Assembly (NCBI GenBank): GCA_937959265.1
Contig: CALGMA010000003.1
Location: 1-64,000 of the forward strand
Source: an uncultured Anaerolineae bacterium
GTDB lineage: Bacteria; Chloroflexota; Anaerolineae; J036; Brachytrichaceae
Direction of reading: 5' to 3'
DNA length: 64,000 nucleotides
Shown: positions 35,573-44,441 of the stretch, piece after piece
Position numbering within the stretch: position 1 is the first letter of the stretch
How the letters are laid out: each line of letters opens with the position of its first letter
Notes under the pieces: generated by a model
The model's input: the letters and a program-made list of their open reading frames with translations, nothing else
Database searches by the model: none
What the model was told of the DNA's origin: nothing
Translations under genes and position numbers: made by a program

Positions 35573-37128
35573 CTGGGCGACCAGAATGCAATCGTGCCGG
35601 CAGCGATACGGTTCAGGTCTACGCCGGTGCCGGCCGCGTTCAAGGTGGCTACGGCGATGTCCGCCGTCTCACGCGCTGGCGAGATGCTGGCCAGGACGAG
35701 CCGGCGCCCATCGGGCGACCAGGGCGTGATGGTGCGCGAGTATTGATCGAAGTAAGGGAAGTACCGGATGAACTGACGCGATGGATAGGTGTCGGCAACC
35801 TTGATCTTGGCACCGGTGTTGACGTCTACGATCTCGATGCGCAGAGCCGGCGAACGTGTCTGTGCCAGTGGCGCGCCGAGCTTCCCCGCGCCGTCGCCCA
35901 ACGGCGTAAGATTCGCGTCGAACACGATCGAGTAAACGGCCAGTTTGTTGCCGTCCGGCGACCAGAAGAACATCGAGGCTTCCTCGTGAACGACTTCGCT
36001 CGTCCCGGCGGCGAGGTCGTAGACCGTCAACGCTGCTGGAGCTAGAATGCCTTGCGGCGATGGCGCAGTATCCAGAATGGCGACGCGTTGGCCGTCGGGC
36101 GACCAGGCGAAATAGGCGCTATCCTCGACGGATTCGAGTGCGCATACCGGTTTGCCGCTCGCATCGGCCAATACCAGTTCGTCTTGATTGTTCGTGTAAG
36201 CGACGAACAGCACGTGTCGGCCGTCCGGCGACCAATGCGGCGATTGGAACGCACCGGGCAACGCTTCGATGATGGTCTGCTCCCCTTTGACCGAGCCTTT
36301 CGCTTCGATGACCGAGACGTTGGCCAGGCCCTGCGTCGTCGCTCGGCCGCCCAGGTGGGTGACCATTGCTGCCGAGTCGGCGCGCCAGTGCCAGTAGGTT
36401 GGCGAACCGGTGTCGAAAATCGAGATGTCGCCGCCGCTGCGCCCCACGACGCGGATGGCGCCGCTGCGTGGGCTGATGGTGAGGAAGGCCACCTGGTTGC
36501 TGTCCGGCGACCAGTCCACGTAGGGGATATTCCACTCGGACGTGCTGTATAGGTCGGTAATCATGCCGCCCGAGACCGGCGCAACATGGACGGTGTTCGT
36601 AATGCCGCTGAAGCCTTCGGAAGCGCTCAGGCTGACGAAGGCGATGAAGCGGCCATCGTTCGAGAAGGTCGGGAATTGATAGATGCGCCCGGCCTGCCGG
36701 CTTTCAGAGACGAAGGCATCTGATGTAATCGGGGTGATCTTGCGACCGGTTGGGTCAGTCAGCATGATATTGTTGTCAGTGGTCACGTAGACGATCTGTC
36801 CCCCGTCGCTTGCCAGGTTAGGTTCGACTCGACCGACGGCCGGCTTGACCGTGCTGCATGCGGCGTAGCGCATGCGGATCGCCGCGGTGGGCGTAGGCTG
36901 CTTCGGCTCCGTTTCGGAGGTTGCGCCTGCAGCGGCAGGAGGAGGCGTCGTCGGCGTAGACTGGGCGCGCGCGATTTGCTCCTGCTGAGAGACGGGTGTA
37001 CGCGTCGGGGAGAGGGCGGGTTCAGGCGTAGATTCCTGTCTGAGAGGGTTGCTGCATGCACTAAGTGCGAGCGCTGCGCAGAATGCCAGGCTTGTCAGCC
37101 GGTTTGCCTTTTGTGTCGTCTTGTACAT
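35569..37128 (-). CDS. TolB-like beta-propeller lipoprotein, paralog
   Basis: 519 residues from ATG at 37126-37128, just after AGGAGGAAGGGTG; the longer frame upstream is not supported. Signal peptide with lipobox LALSAC, then a Ser/Thr/Pro-rich stretch (PTTPPPAAAGATSETEPK), then propeller repeats of the same kind as its neighbour (VDWSPDSNQVAF, HWSPDGRHVLF, FAWSPDGQRVAI, FFWSPDGNKLAV). It ends in the same GTIAFWSPR-type tail as the neighbour (LAFWSPK). The two are a tandem duplication translated as a coupled pair. Confidence 0.88.
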   Translation of the reverse strand: MYKTTQKANRLTSLAFCAALALSACSNPLRQESTPEPALSPTRTPVSQQEQIARAQSTPTTPPPAAAGATSETEPKQPTPTAAIRMRYAACSTVKPAVGRVEPNLASDGGQIVYVTTDNNIMLTDPTGRKITPITSDAFVSESRQAGRIYQFPTFSNDGRFIAFVSLSASEGFSGITNTVHVAPVSGGMITDLYSTSEWNIPYVDWSPDSNQVAFLTISPRSGAIRVVGRSGGDISIFDTGSPTYWHWRADSAAMVTHLGGRATTQGLANVSVIEAKGSVKGEQTIIEALPGAFQSPHWSPDGRHVLFVAYTNNQDELVLADASGKPVCALESVEDSAYFAWSPDGQRVAILDTAPSPQGILAPAALTVYDLAAGTSEVVHEEASMFFWSPDGNKLAVYSIVFDANLTPLGDGAGKLGAPLAQTRSPALRIEIVDVNTGAKIKVADTYPSRQFIRYFPYFDQYSRTITPWSPDGRRLVLASISPARETADIAVATLNAAGTGVDLNRIAAGTIAFWSPR

Positions 37129-37270
37129 CACCCTTCCTCCTCTCTTGCTTCGGAAGCGTTGGTGGTTCCGCTCGGACACTGCATGGACGTGCTGCGATGG
37201 CGTGCGTTCCGATCGGTGTCGTGACTATAGGGAGGCAAGCTGAGAGGAGGATGAAACTGAGCGGAAAAGC

Positions 37271-37301
37271 GAGCGGACGAACCATTCCCGTTCGTCCGCT
37301 C
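37271..37301 (-). terminator. Terminator of the tRNA-Lys gene
   Basis: Perfect 11-bp stem GAGCGGACGAA (37271-37281) and TTCGTCCGCTC (37291-37301), 9-base loop, followed on the minus strand by GCTTTTCC. It sits 3 bases downstream of the tRNA 3' end. Confidence 0.75.
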
Positions 37302-37303
37302 AG

Positions 37304-37376
37304 TGAGCCGCGAGGGACTCGAACCCCCAACCAATTGATTAAGAGTCAACTGCTCTGCCAATTGAGCTAGCGGCCC
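37304..37376 (-). tRNA. tRNA-Lys (anticodon CTT)
   Basis: 73 bases on the minus strand. Acceptor stem GGGCCGC/GCGGCTC (one G-T pair), D-arm GCTC...GAGC, anticodon stem GTTGA/TCAAT with loop CTCTTAA, and T-arm with GGTTCGAGTCC. Anticodon CTT reads AAG. Discriminator A at 37304; CCA is not encoded. Confidence 0.95.
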
Positions 37377-37419
37377 ACGCGCCGAAGTTTCTGCGCCCCA
37401 TATTATACCCAAATCGAGG

Positions 37420-38478
37420 TCAATTCGGCAACTGTACGCCGGTCATGTCGTAGTCGCGCTCGATCGAGTTGTTTGGGAAGCTGACCGTGGTCATCGTTGG
37501 TGCGATGTATTGCTCCAGGCACAACACCCGATAGGTCTTCGCGCCAATCTGCCGGCTGGTGCCACAGGTTGGGTCGTTCGGGCCGCTGATGATTTCGCCC
37601 CATTGGTTGGCATAGAACCTGCCGCGCAGCTGTGAGCGCTCTGCATACCAGGCGGCTTCGATGCGCCGCCGATCGTTCATTGCGCCGGTCGGCACCCAGG
37701 TCGCGTAGTTGTTCGGGTCGCCGCCGAAGAAGTAGTTCGCCTTGATCGTGAAGCCGAAGTCCCACGACCAACTGCCGCTGCCGGCGGCGCGCGAGTACCA
37801 TGACTCGAAGCGCGCCGGGCTGCTCGAACACTCAGGGGTGAACACCGACATGATCGGCCGAACGTCGGGGTCGCAACCGTCGCGGCTGATTTGCGGCCCG
37901 GTCATGTCGCCTTCGCCGAAGTCCATCCAGCCGCGCCAGTGCGAGAGGTTGCCGGCGCGATCTCTGGCCCATACCTGATACGAATGGAAGCGCGAGCTAT
38001 GCCCGCTGGGGTTGGTGTCTATGTGTGCGATAACGTAGATATCCACGCCGTCGTCGCGCAGCTGGAAGCCTTTGAAGCTGGTGTGTTTGAGCTGGTTCTC
38101 GTTCGGCGTATTGGCCGGATGCTCGAAACCAGGCATGTAGCCTGCGTCATAGACCCACTGCGGCGGCGGGTCGCCGTGCTCATGGCCGGTGGCACAGCCG
38201 TTGATTACCGGTGGATGCCACTCCGTCATGGACTCGCCGCACCGGCCGCCACTGGGTTTGCTAACGTGTGGCAACCAGACTTTAGGTGAGGCGTCGGCCT
38301 GTTGCGGCTCGCGCGTCGGTTCGGCGGACTGTGCCATCCAGGCTTCTGGCTGATGCAAAGCGTAGGATTGCCGGCTGATGTAGGCGTGTGCACGATTCTT
38401 ATTTGCTACGCCGATAAAAACGAACATGCTGGTCAGCAGGAGTGCGTGTGCGGCCAAGATGCTGCTGGCTTTTGACAT
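37420..38478 (-). CDS. Secreted protein of unknown function
   Basis: 352 residues from ATG at 38476-38478, preceded by GGAGGCTGTCC; upstream Met codons in the frame are not supported. A signal peptide (about 1-32, hydrophobic LLLTSMFVFIGVA) is followed by no membrane segment. The mature part is rich in Trp, Asp and His, with the motif WARDRAGNLSHWRGWMDF near residue 165. Two Cys pairs may form disulfides. I do not recognise the family; it may be an extracellular binding protein. Followed on the left by the tRNA-Lys. Confidence 0.7.
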   Translation of the reverse strand: MSKASSILAAHALLLTSMFVFIGVANKNRAHAYISRQSYALHQPEAWMAQSAEPTREPQQADASPKVWLPHVSKPSGGRCGESMTEWHPPVINGCATGHEHGDPPPQWVYDAGYMPGFEHPANTPNENQLKHTSFKGFQLRDDGVDIYVIAHIDTNPSGHSSRFHSYQVWARDRAGNLSHWRGWMDFGEGDMTGPQISRDGCDPDVRPIMSVFTPECSSSPARFESWYSRAAGSGSWSWDFGFTIKANYFFGGDPNNYATWVPTGAMNDRRRIEAAWYAERSQLRGRFYANQWGEIISGPNDPTCGTSRQIGAKTYRVLCLEQYIAPTMTTVSFPNNSIERDYDMTGVQLPN

Positions 38479-38729
38479 GGACAGCCTCCGTTCGAGCCTG
38501 GGCCTGGCGAGCGGCAGATCTCTCTTGCTCTGCGTCGCCGGATGGTCATGTGCGCAATGCAATCACATGAACGCAGAGCATCCTAGCCAATGGCACACCG
38601 GCTTACTCTGCGCAGGCCGGACTTTGTCGGCTGCGAGTGGGCGACGCCGTCGCAGGCCTGTCCTACGCTAGGCCTGTGGCTGCCAGCGAATGGCAAAAAT
38701 AACCCGTAGATCTCAGAAGGGATTGGGCG

Positions 38730-39842
38730 CTACCACCAGTCCTTCCGCGAACGAGGATCGAGGAAGGCGCCACGGTCGCGTATGGCGACAATGAGTGCGT
38801 TGGTAGCGGTGCCGACCGGCTGGGCATTGCGCACGGCGGGGAGGTAGCCGGTGGCGCGTCGCCCGCCGTTGAGCTGCGCCCGATAGAGCGCAACCAAGTT
38901 GGGGTCCACACACAAGTTCAGCAGGTGGACGACATAGCCGGTGCCCACGTCGTCGTGTCTCGAGTAGCCCAGTGTGAGTTCCCGTTCGCCGGCGAAGAGC
39001 ACGAGCGCGATTGTGCCGCCGCTATAGATGGCCGGGCTGCGCGTCGGCGGATAGATTATTTCACCCGGCGTCGTCGCCAGTTCGAGCGCGGCGGCCGGCC
39101 AGTCCAGGTTCAACCCGCCTCGCCCGCCATAGGGTTCGCCCTGGCCTTCGCTCCATACCCAGTCGAAGCGCAGATAGGCGCGCAAGAAGGCCGGCACGCG
39201 GTTTGTCTGGAACAGGCCATGCAGCTTCGGTGCATCGGGGTCGGTTGGGCCGTTGTAGTCCACCAGCGCCGGAGGGGCATCTGCCGGCGCAATCCCAATC
39301 ACCGAGAGGCGCAAATCGGCGTTGTAGTCGGTTAGCGCGTTGTTCTTGTAGGGTGGTCCCTCGATTGGCACGAGGTCATAGCCAGAGGCAACGACCGGGC
39401 AGGCGGCGCCGCTCGTCGAGGCATCTTGTGTGTCGGCGGCAATGGCGAACGCACGTGGCACGGCCTCGGCTGCGGTGGGTGCGATCGTCGGCAGTGGGAT
39501 CGGCGTGGGAGGAAGCGCGGGTGTGAATGTGGGTGTTGGCAGCGGCGGCACTTCCGTTGGCGGCGGTAGGATGGGCAGGAGTCCAACCGGTTCGGGTGTC
39601 GCGGTAGCCGATGGCACCGGCGTTGTGTTCGGCGGCGCGATGGTCGGCGAAGGCATGGTTGGTCTCGGCAGCGGCGTCCAGGTGGGAATCGGAGTCGCCG
39701 TTGGGTAATATGTCGCCGGAATCGGCTCGTTGTGCGGTCGGCCTAACTCCGATGTGAAAGGGGCGCTGATGCTGAGCGTCGCGTATGCCACTAATCCGAG
39801 GATGGTGCTGAGCGACGCGCCAAGGACGACGAGCCTGGCCAT
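38730..39842 (-). CDS. Exported protein with Pro/Thr-rich stalk, unknown function
   Basis: 370 residues. An N-terminal hydrophobic segment (about 1-27) acts as signal or anchor; residues 45-130 are a Pro/Thr-rich linker (PTATPIPTWTPLPRPTMPSP and similar); residues 145-370 form a globular part with two cysteines (in SGAACPVV and NLCVDPN). Such P/T stalks are common for surface proteins of Chloroflexota. No catalytic motif is recognised. The 251-base gap to the next gene (38479-38729) contains AGGCCTGT direct repeats only. Confidence 0.72.
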   Translation of the reverse strand: MARLVVLGASLSTILGLVAYATLSISAPFTSELGRPHNEPIPATYYPTATPIPTWTPLPRPTMPSPTIAPPNTTPVPSATATPEPVGLLPILPPPTEVPPLPTPTFTPALPPTPIPLPTIAPTAAEAVPRAFAIAADTQDASTSGAACPVVASGYDLVPIEGPPYKNNALTDYNADLRLSVIGIAPADAPPALVDYNGPTDPDAPKLHGLFQTNRVPAFLRAYLRFDWVWSEGQGEPYGGRGGLNLDWPAAALELATTPGEIIYPPTRSPAIYSGGTIALVLFAGERELTLGYSRHDDVGTGYVVHLLNLCVDPNLVALYRAQLNGGRRATGYLPAVRNAQPVGTATNALIVAIRDRGAFLDPRSRKDWW

Positions 39843-39886
39843 TTAGCGCTAACTCTACCACCTTCAGGCACACTCGAACCCGTGCC

Positions 39887-39913
39887 GATAGCAGGCATTG
39901 CCTTCGCCTAACC
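39887..39913. repeat. Dispersed palindromic repeat, copy 2
   Basis: Same family as at 29785 and 43042: GATAGCAGGC, ATT, GCCTTCGCCTAACC, with a 2-base shortening of the left arm. It overlaps the stop codon of the E1-like gene (39908-39910), so the repeat forms the 3' end of that gene. Confidence 0.55.
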
Positions 39914-42292
39914 GTGTAGAGATTCATCCACCAGCGCGAAGCCATGCTTGATGATGCTCTCCGCGTCAATGTGGAAGTAGCGGTATAGATCGGCGCGGTA
40001 GCCCGACTGGCCGAACTTGGTCACGCCGAGTGCGTGCGTTTTCTGGCCGAAGACGCTGCCGACCCAGGCCAGGGCATGCGGTGCGGCATCGTGCACGGTA
40101 AGGATGGGCGCCCAGCGCGCGTCCTCCGGGATGAGCGTCGCGAGGTGATGCACCTCATCGCCGCGCTGTTGCGCTGCGTGCCAGTCGTCGTAGGCGCGAC
40201 GTGGGTTGATGAGGTTGATCAAGTTGACTGCGACCCCCTCGTTTTCGAGATAGTGCATGGCCTCGATAGCCTCCGGCAGCATCACACCGGTAGTGACGAT
40301 GTGGAGCGCCGAGTGCGGATCATGGCGGCCGGGGGAGCGATGGACGACGTAGCCGCCGGCCAGGAATTGTCGCCGGAGTTCGTCCTTGCCTAGTCGCGCC
40401 ATCACCGGCTCGAGCAGGGCTTGTTCGATCGGCTTGGTGGACAGGCGCAAGTACGAAGAGCGCCCGCCTTGTCGGTCACAGCACTGCTTGAGCGCCTCGC
40501 ACAGCGCCCATTCCACTTCGATGGCGAAGGTCGGCTCGTAGTAGTCCAATTCGGGCAGCTCGATGCCGAGCGAGGGTGTGACCGACGATTGATGCGCGCC
40601 CCCTTCCGGCGCCAGCGTCACGCCGCTGGGCGTGGCGACGAAGATGAACTTTGCCCCTGAGTACAAGCCGTAGATGATAGCGTCTAGCCCACGGCAGACG
40701 AATGGGTCGTAGACCGTGCCGATGGGGAAGAGCAATTGGCCCATGAGTTCGTGGGCCATGCCCACCTGCCCGATCAGCGAGAACAGGTTCATCTCGGCGA
40801 TGCCCATTTCGATGTGTTGTCCCTTGCTGCCGAGCTGCCAGTTGAGGATGCGCGCGCGGCCGGCCTCGTAGTCGGTTGCCTCACGCAGGGAGAACGTGCC
40901 GACTTTGTTAATCCAGCCGCCCAGGTTCGTGCTGACCGACACATCCGCCGACGAGGTGACGATGCGCGTGCCGACCTTGGGCACATCGGCCAGGCGCATC
41001 ATGGCGCGCCCGAACGCCTCTTGCGTCGAGACGACGGGCATCGCGGTGGCGTTCAATTCATCCGGCACGTCCGCCGCGCGCACAGGCGTCGGCGGGATGT
41101 CGCGGGCGCGCTCCTTCAAGCGCAGCAATTTACCGCGTTCCGCGCACAGGCGCCCCTCCGGCGAGTCGGGATCGAAGCCGTCCCATTGCGTGGCCTCGGT
41201 CAGGCCGAGGGAAGCGCGAAGCTCGTTGATGCGCTCGGCGGTGAGCAGTGCGGCATGGTTGGCCGGATCGCCGTAAATCGGCAAGCCGTAGCCTTTGATG
41301 GTGTAGGCGAATATCACACTGGGGCGATCGGTCGCGCGTTCGGCTTCGTGAAGCTTATCTATGAGCAATCGCAGGTCGTGGCCGCCGAGGTTGCCCAGCA
41401 AAGCCGGCAATCGCGCGTCGCTCACGTCGCGCAGGCAGCGCAGGATGTCTTGGCCGTAGCGTCGTCGGGCGAGCGCCTCGCGGACGGCGGCGCCGTCGCT
41501 GCGGATGAGGTGCTGGTATTCCTCGTTGCTCATGTCGTCAATGCACTGGCGCAACGCCTCGCCGCCGGGGCAGGCGAAGACGGCCTGCAGGTCGTGGCCG
41601 TACTTCGCCTCGAGCACGCGCCATTCGCAATCGGCGAACAGCTTCTTGAGCTTGGCCGCGCGCACGCCTGGCGTGATGCGGTCGAGGCTCTGCCGGTTCA
41701 GATCAACGATCCAGATCGTGTTCGGTAAGCGCTGTAATTCTTCCTCGATCAGCGCTTCCCAGATGTTGCCTTCGTCCAGCTCGGCGTCGCCGCTCATAGC
41801 GATGAAGCGGTCGGCGGTGGTGTGGCCGAAGTGCGCCTCGGCGTATTTCTGCACCAGCGCGGCGAAGGTGGGCGCGACTGGCCCCAGCCCCATCGAGCCG
41901 CCGCTGAAGTCCACCGGTGAGATGTCTTTCGTGCGGCTGGGGTAGGACTGGATGCCGCCGAATTCGCGCAGCCGGGTGAGATACGCGCGCGGCAAAACCC
42001 CCATGAGATACATGGCGGCGTGGAAAACCGGCGAGGCATGCGGCTTGACCAGCACGCGATCGGTGGGTTTGAGGAAGTGGAAGTAGAGGGCAGTGAGGAT
42101 GCTGACCGACGATGCGGCGCTGGCCTGGTGTCCGCCGACCTTGGTTTTGTCCGGGTTGGGGCGTACGTTGTTGGCGTGGTGGATCATCAGCGTGCTCAGC
42201 CAGAGTAATCGGCGCTCGATGTTTTGAAGGATGCCGATGGTGTCGGCATGGTCAGTAGCGTCGGTTGTCGGGATCTCTCGTACAATAGTCAT
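39908..42292 (-). CDS. AceE-type pyruvate dehydrogenase E1 / transketolase-like ThDP enzyme
   Basis: 794 residues. Matches homodimeric E1 (AceE): IERRLLWLSTLMIHHANNVR, GGHQASAASSVSIL, KPHASPVFHAAMYLMG, SYPSRT, FSGGSMGLGP and the thiamine diphosphate motif SGDAELDEGNIWEALIEEE with NLNRQ-type asparagine (VDLNRQSLD) near residue 195. It is shorter than E. coli AceE (887) and lacks the N-terminal E2-binding segment. No E2 or E3 genes are nearby, so the acceptor is unknown. The GntR-type regulator gene starts 17 bases upstream. Confidence 0.85.
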   Translation of the reverse strand: MTIVREIPTTDATDHADTIGILQNIERRLLWLSTLMIHHANNVRPNPDKTKVGGHQASAASSVSILTALYFHFLKPTDRVLVKPHASPVFHAAMYLMGVLPRAYLTRLREFGGIQSYPSRTKDISPVDFSGGSMGLGPVAPTFAALVQKYAEAHFGHTTADRFIAMSGDAELDEGNIWEALIEEELQRLPNTIWIVDLNRQSLDRITPGVRAAKLKKLFADCEWRVLEAKYGHDLQAVFACPGGEALRQCIDDMSNEEYQHLIRSDGAAVREALARRRYGQDILRCLRDVSDARLPALLGNLGGHDLRLLIDKLHEAERATDRPSVIFAYTIKGYGLPIYGDPANHAALLTAERINELRASLGLTEATQWDGFDPDSPEGRLCAERGKLLRLKERARDIPPTPVRAADVPDELNATAMPVVSTQEAFGRAMMRLADVPKVGTRIVTSSADVSVSTNLGGWINKVGTFSLREATDYEAGRARILNWQLGSKGQHIEMGIAEMNLFSLIGQVGMAHELMGQLLFPIGTVYDPFVCRGLDAIIYGLYSGAKFIFVATPSGVTLAPEGGAHQSSVTPSLGIELPELDYYEPTFAIEVEWALCEALKQCCDRQGGRSSYLRLSTKPIEQALLEPVMARLGKDELRRQFLAGGYVVHRSPGRHDPHSALHIVTTGVMLPEAIEAMHYLENEGVAVNLINLINPRRAYDDWHAAQQRGDEVHHLATLIPEDARWAPILTVHDAAPHALAWVGSVFGQKTHALGVTKFGQSGYRADLYRYFHIDAESIIKHGFALVDESLHG

Positions 42293-42308
42293 GGCGCTCC
42301 TCGGTCGC

Positions 42309-42965
42309 TCACTTCTTCAGCAGAATGGCCATCTTCTTCGCGGCCTGACCCAGGTGTTTGGCCAACTGGTCGGCAGCGAGGTCAGCGTTGCCGCGCCGGC
42401 ATGCGCGCAGGATCACACGGTGCTGGCGCTGCGCCTCGGCGTGGTAATCCACACTGGTCAGGTAGATCACGACGTAGCGCTGGACGTTGGTGTGTAAGGC
42501 GCGGATTGCATCGAGCAGGCGCAGCATGGCGCAGGGGCGATATAGCGCCGCGTGGAATTCCCAGTTCAACGCGCTCCACTTCAGCGCGTCGCGCTCGTCG
42601 TCCATGATGGTGATCAGTCCATCCAGCCGGATGAAGTCGGCGCGGGTCATGTTCGGGATGGCGCGGCGCAGCGCCAGCGTCTCCAGCGCGATCCGCATGG
42701 CGTAGATTTCGTCCACCTCATCGGCGGAGAGTTCGGAGACGACGGCGCCGCGATTGGGATAGAACGTGACCAGCCCCTCGGCCTTGAGCTGCAACAGGGC
42801 TTCGCGCGCCGGAATCTTGCTCACGCCGAAGCGCGCGGCGACTTCATCCTGGGGCAAGGGCTGGCCGCCTTTGTATTCGCCTTGCAAGATGGCTTGTCGC
42901 AACGCGGCGGCGATCCACTCGGAGGTGACGGCGCTGGTGAGACGAGGAAGGGTGAGATCGGTCAA
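42309..42965 (-). CDS. GntR-family regulator with FCD domain
   Basis: 218 residues. Winged-helix DNA-binding part in the first 75 residues (EVAARFGVSKIPAREALLQL, with GVSKIPAREALL the recognition helix). The FCD effector domain (about 85-215) keeps the aspartate/histidine metal site: EFHAALY near 138, QHRVIL near 182 and AKHLGQ near 205, so it probably needs a bound metal and a carboxylate ligand. Gene order suggests it controls the E1-like gene 17 bases downstream, as PdhR does for aceEF. Confidence 0.88.
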   Translation of the reverse strand: MTDLTLPRLTSAVTSEWIAAALRQAILQGEYKGGQPLPQDEVAARFGVSKIPAREALLQLKAEGLVTFYPNRGAVVSELSADEVDEIYAMRIALETLALRRAIPNMTRADFIRLDGLITIMDDERDALKWSALNWEFHAALYRPCAMLRLLDAIRALHTNVQRYVVIYLTSVDYHAEAQRQHRVILRACRRGNADLAADQLAKHLGQAAKKMAILLKK

Positions 42966-43041
42966 GGCGTATGCGATTGTACGCGTATACGATTATGCGG
43001 CAAGTCGCCCGCAGAAGAGGACGCCGGCATAAGGCTTGGAT

Positions 43042-43090
43042 GGGCGAAGGCGGTGCCTGGGGTAGACGAAGGCACTGCCTTCGTCTACCC
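43042..43090. repeat. Dispersed palindromic repeat, copy 3 (tandem)
   Basis: Perfect 14-bp hairpin: GGGTAGACGAAGGC (43060-43073), loop ACT, GCCTTCGTCTACCC (43077-43090). A degenerate half copy GGGCGAAGGCGGTGCC lies just before it (43042-43057). Located between the divergent GntR gene and xpt; may be a promoter-region structure or a small mobile repeat. Confidence 0.75.
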
Positions 43091-43125
43091 GCAGTTGCGT
43101 GCGAATCCTATAATCCCGATTCGTC

Positions 43126-43695
43126 ATGAAAGCGCTCGAACAACGCATCCTGGCCGAGGGCCAGAACATGGGGCAGGGCATCCTTAAAGTGGACTCGTTT
43201 GTCAATCATCAGGTGGACCCCGTGCTGATGATGGAATGCGGCAAGGAGTTCGCCCGATTGTTTAGGGACCTGAACGCGACGAAGGTGCTGACCTGCGAGA
43301 TCAGCGGCATCGCGCCGGCGCTGGCCACCGGCTACGCGCTGGGCATTCCGGTCGTCTATGCCCGAAAGACCAAGCCGATCACCATGCCGGATACGGTCTT
43401 CCTCACCACTGCGCCCTCGCACACCAAGAAGCGCGATGTGGAGATCATGGCCTCGCCGGAGTATCTGCAGGCCGGCGAGCGCGTGCTGATTATTGACGAC
43501 TTCCTTGCTACCGGTCAGACCATCCTGGCGCTGGCGCGCATCGCCAAGGCTGCCGGCGCCGAAATCGTCGGCATCGGCGCGCTGATCGAAAAGACCTTTG
43601 AGGGTGGGCGCGCCGCGCTGAGCGTGCTGGGTGTGCCGATCGAGTCGCTCGCGCGCATTGTGGATATGAGCGAGGGCCGGATCGTTTTTGGTTGA
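43126..43695 (+). CDS. xpt: Xanthine phosphoribosyltransferase
   Basis: 189 residues. MKALEQRILAEGQNMGQGIL is the typical XPRT N-terminus, and the PRPP motif VLIIDDFLATGQTILAL lies near residue 123. It salvages xanthine with PRPP to XMP. There is no purine riboswitch in the 160-base region upstream; that region instead has the dispersed palindrome (43042-43090). Confidence 0.93.
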   Translation: MKALEQRILAEGQNMGQGILKVDSFVNHQVDPVLMMECGKEFARLFRDLNATKVLTCEISGIAPALATGYALGIPVVYARKTKPITMPDTVFLTTAPSHTKKRDVEIMASPEYLQAGERVLIIDDFLATGQTILALARIAKAAGAEIVGIGALIEKTFEGGRAALSVLGVPIESLARIVDMSEGRIVFG

Positions 43696-43709
43696 TTGGC
43701 CTCGGGAAT

Positions 43710-44438
43710 ATGTCTCGCGTGAAAGCAGCTCAGTTTCGCGCGCGATTATTCGCATACGCCGCTGCGATCGCCCTGATGATAGGTTTCGCGCCGGCCGTGC
43801 AGCCTGCTGCGGCGCAGGGTGAAGCCAGGGCGGTCTTTGGCCTTCCCTTCGCCGAGCCGCCCGGCCCGGATACGTGGTTGCTCGGGCAGGTATACGGCAA
43901 CAGCACCGGCGCGTTTGCGCGACGGCGAGAGTGGTATCGCGCTGGCCAGGGCATTCATTTCGGCATTGACTTCTCCGCGCGCTGCGGCACACCGATCGTT
44001 GCGATTGGTGATGGGGTGGTGCTCAAGGTGGATGCGTCGGAACACGGCTCGGCGCCGCACAACCTGCTCATCGCTCATCCCAACGGTTACGTGTCGCTCT
44101 ATGGCCATTTGTTGGAACGGCCGTTGCTGCGCGTCGGCCAACGGGTACGGCGCGGTGAAGTGATCGGCTTGACCGGCGATCCGGATCTCACCTGCACCTC
44201 GCGCCCGCACCTGCATCTGGAAATTCGCGATCGCACGCTGGGCCGCGCCTTCAACGCGCATCGTCTGATTGACGCCGACTGGGACGCATTGATGCTGATC
44301 GGCTCGTTCGGACGCGGATTTCAGCGTGACCTGGACGACCCGCGCAAGTGGCAGACCGTGTTCGATCAGCCGGATATCCGCTTCGGCCGGCCGCTCATCA
44401 ACGAATTCAAGAACACCTGGCCGAGGGATTGGAACTAA
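43710..44438 (+). CDS. Secreted M23-family (LytM) peptidoglycan peptidase-like protein
   Basis: 242 residues from ATG 43710 (MSRVKAAQF); TTG 43692 is possible. Signal peptide with AxA-type site (VQPAAAQ). The M23 domain has the zinc motif GIHFGIDFSARCGTP near residue 82 and HLH in RPHLHLEIRDRT, with SLYGHLL and GQRVRRGEVIGLTGD between. It likely hydrolyses or binds peptide bridges in the cell wall. The protein extends about 50 residues beyond the domain. xpt stop lies just upstream; the TolB-like gene follows 3 bases later. Confidence 0.87.
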   Translation: MSRVKAAQFRARLFAYAAAIALMIGFAPAVQPAAAQGEARAVFGLPFAEPPGPDTWLLGQVYGNSTGAFARRREWYRAGQGIHFGIDFSARCGTPIVAIGDGVVLKVDASEHGSAPHNLLIAHPNGYVSLYGHLLERPLLRVGQRVRRGEVIGLTGDPDLTCTSRPHLHLEIRDRTLGRAFNAHRLIDADWDALMLIGSFGRGFQRDLDDPRKWQTVFDQPDIRFGRPLINEFKNTWPRDWN

Positions 44439-44441
44439 GCC

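Noticed and set aside
33992..37128. Tol-Pal system
   Set aside because: No tolA, tolQ, tolR or pal; the proteins are lipoproteins, unlike periplasmic TolB.
40736..41728. Long plus-strand open frame inside the E1-like gene
   Set aside because: Antisense shadow of a high-G+C coding gene; composition is typical of a shadow and there is no start signal.
42966..43125. Purine riboswitch before xpt
   Set aside because: No purine-riboswitch core is visible; the region holds the palindromic repeat instead.
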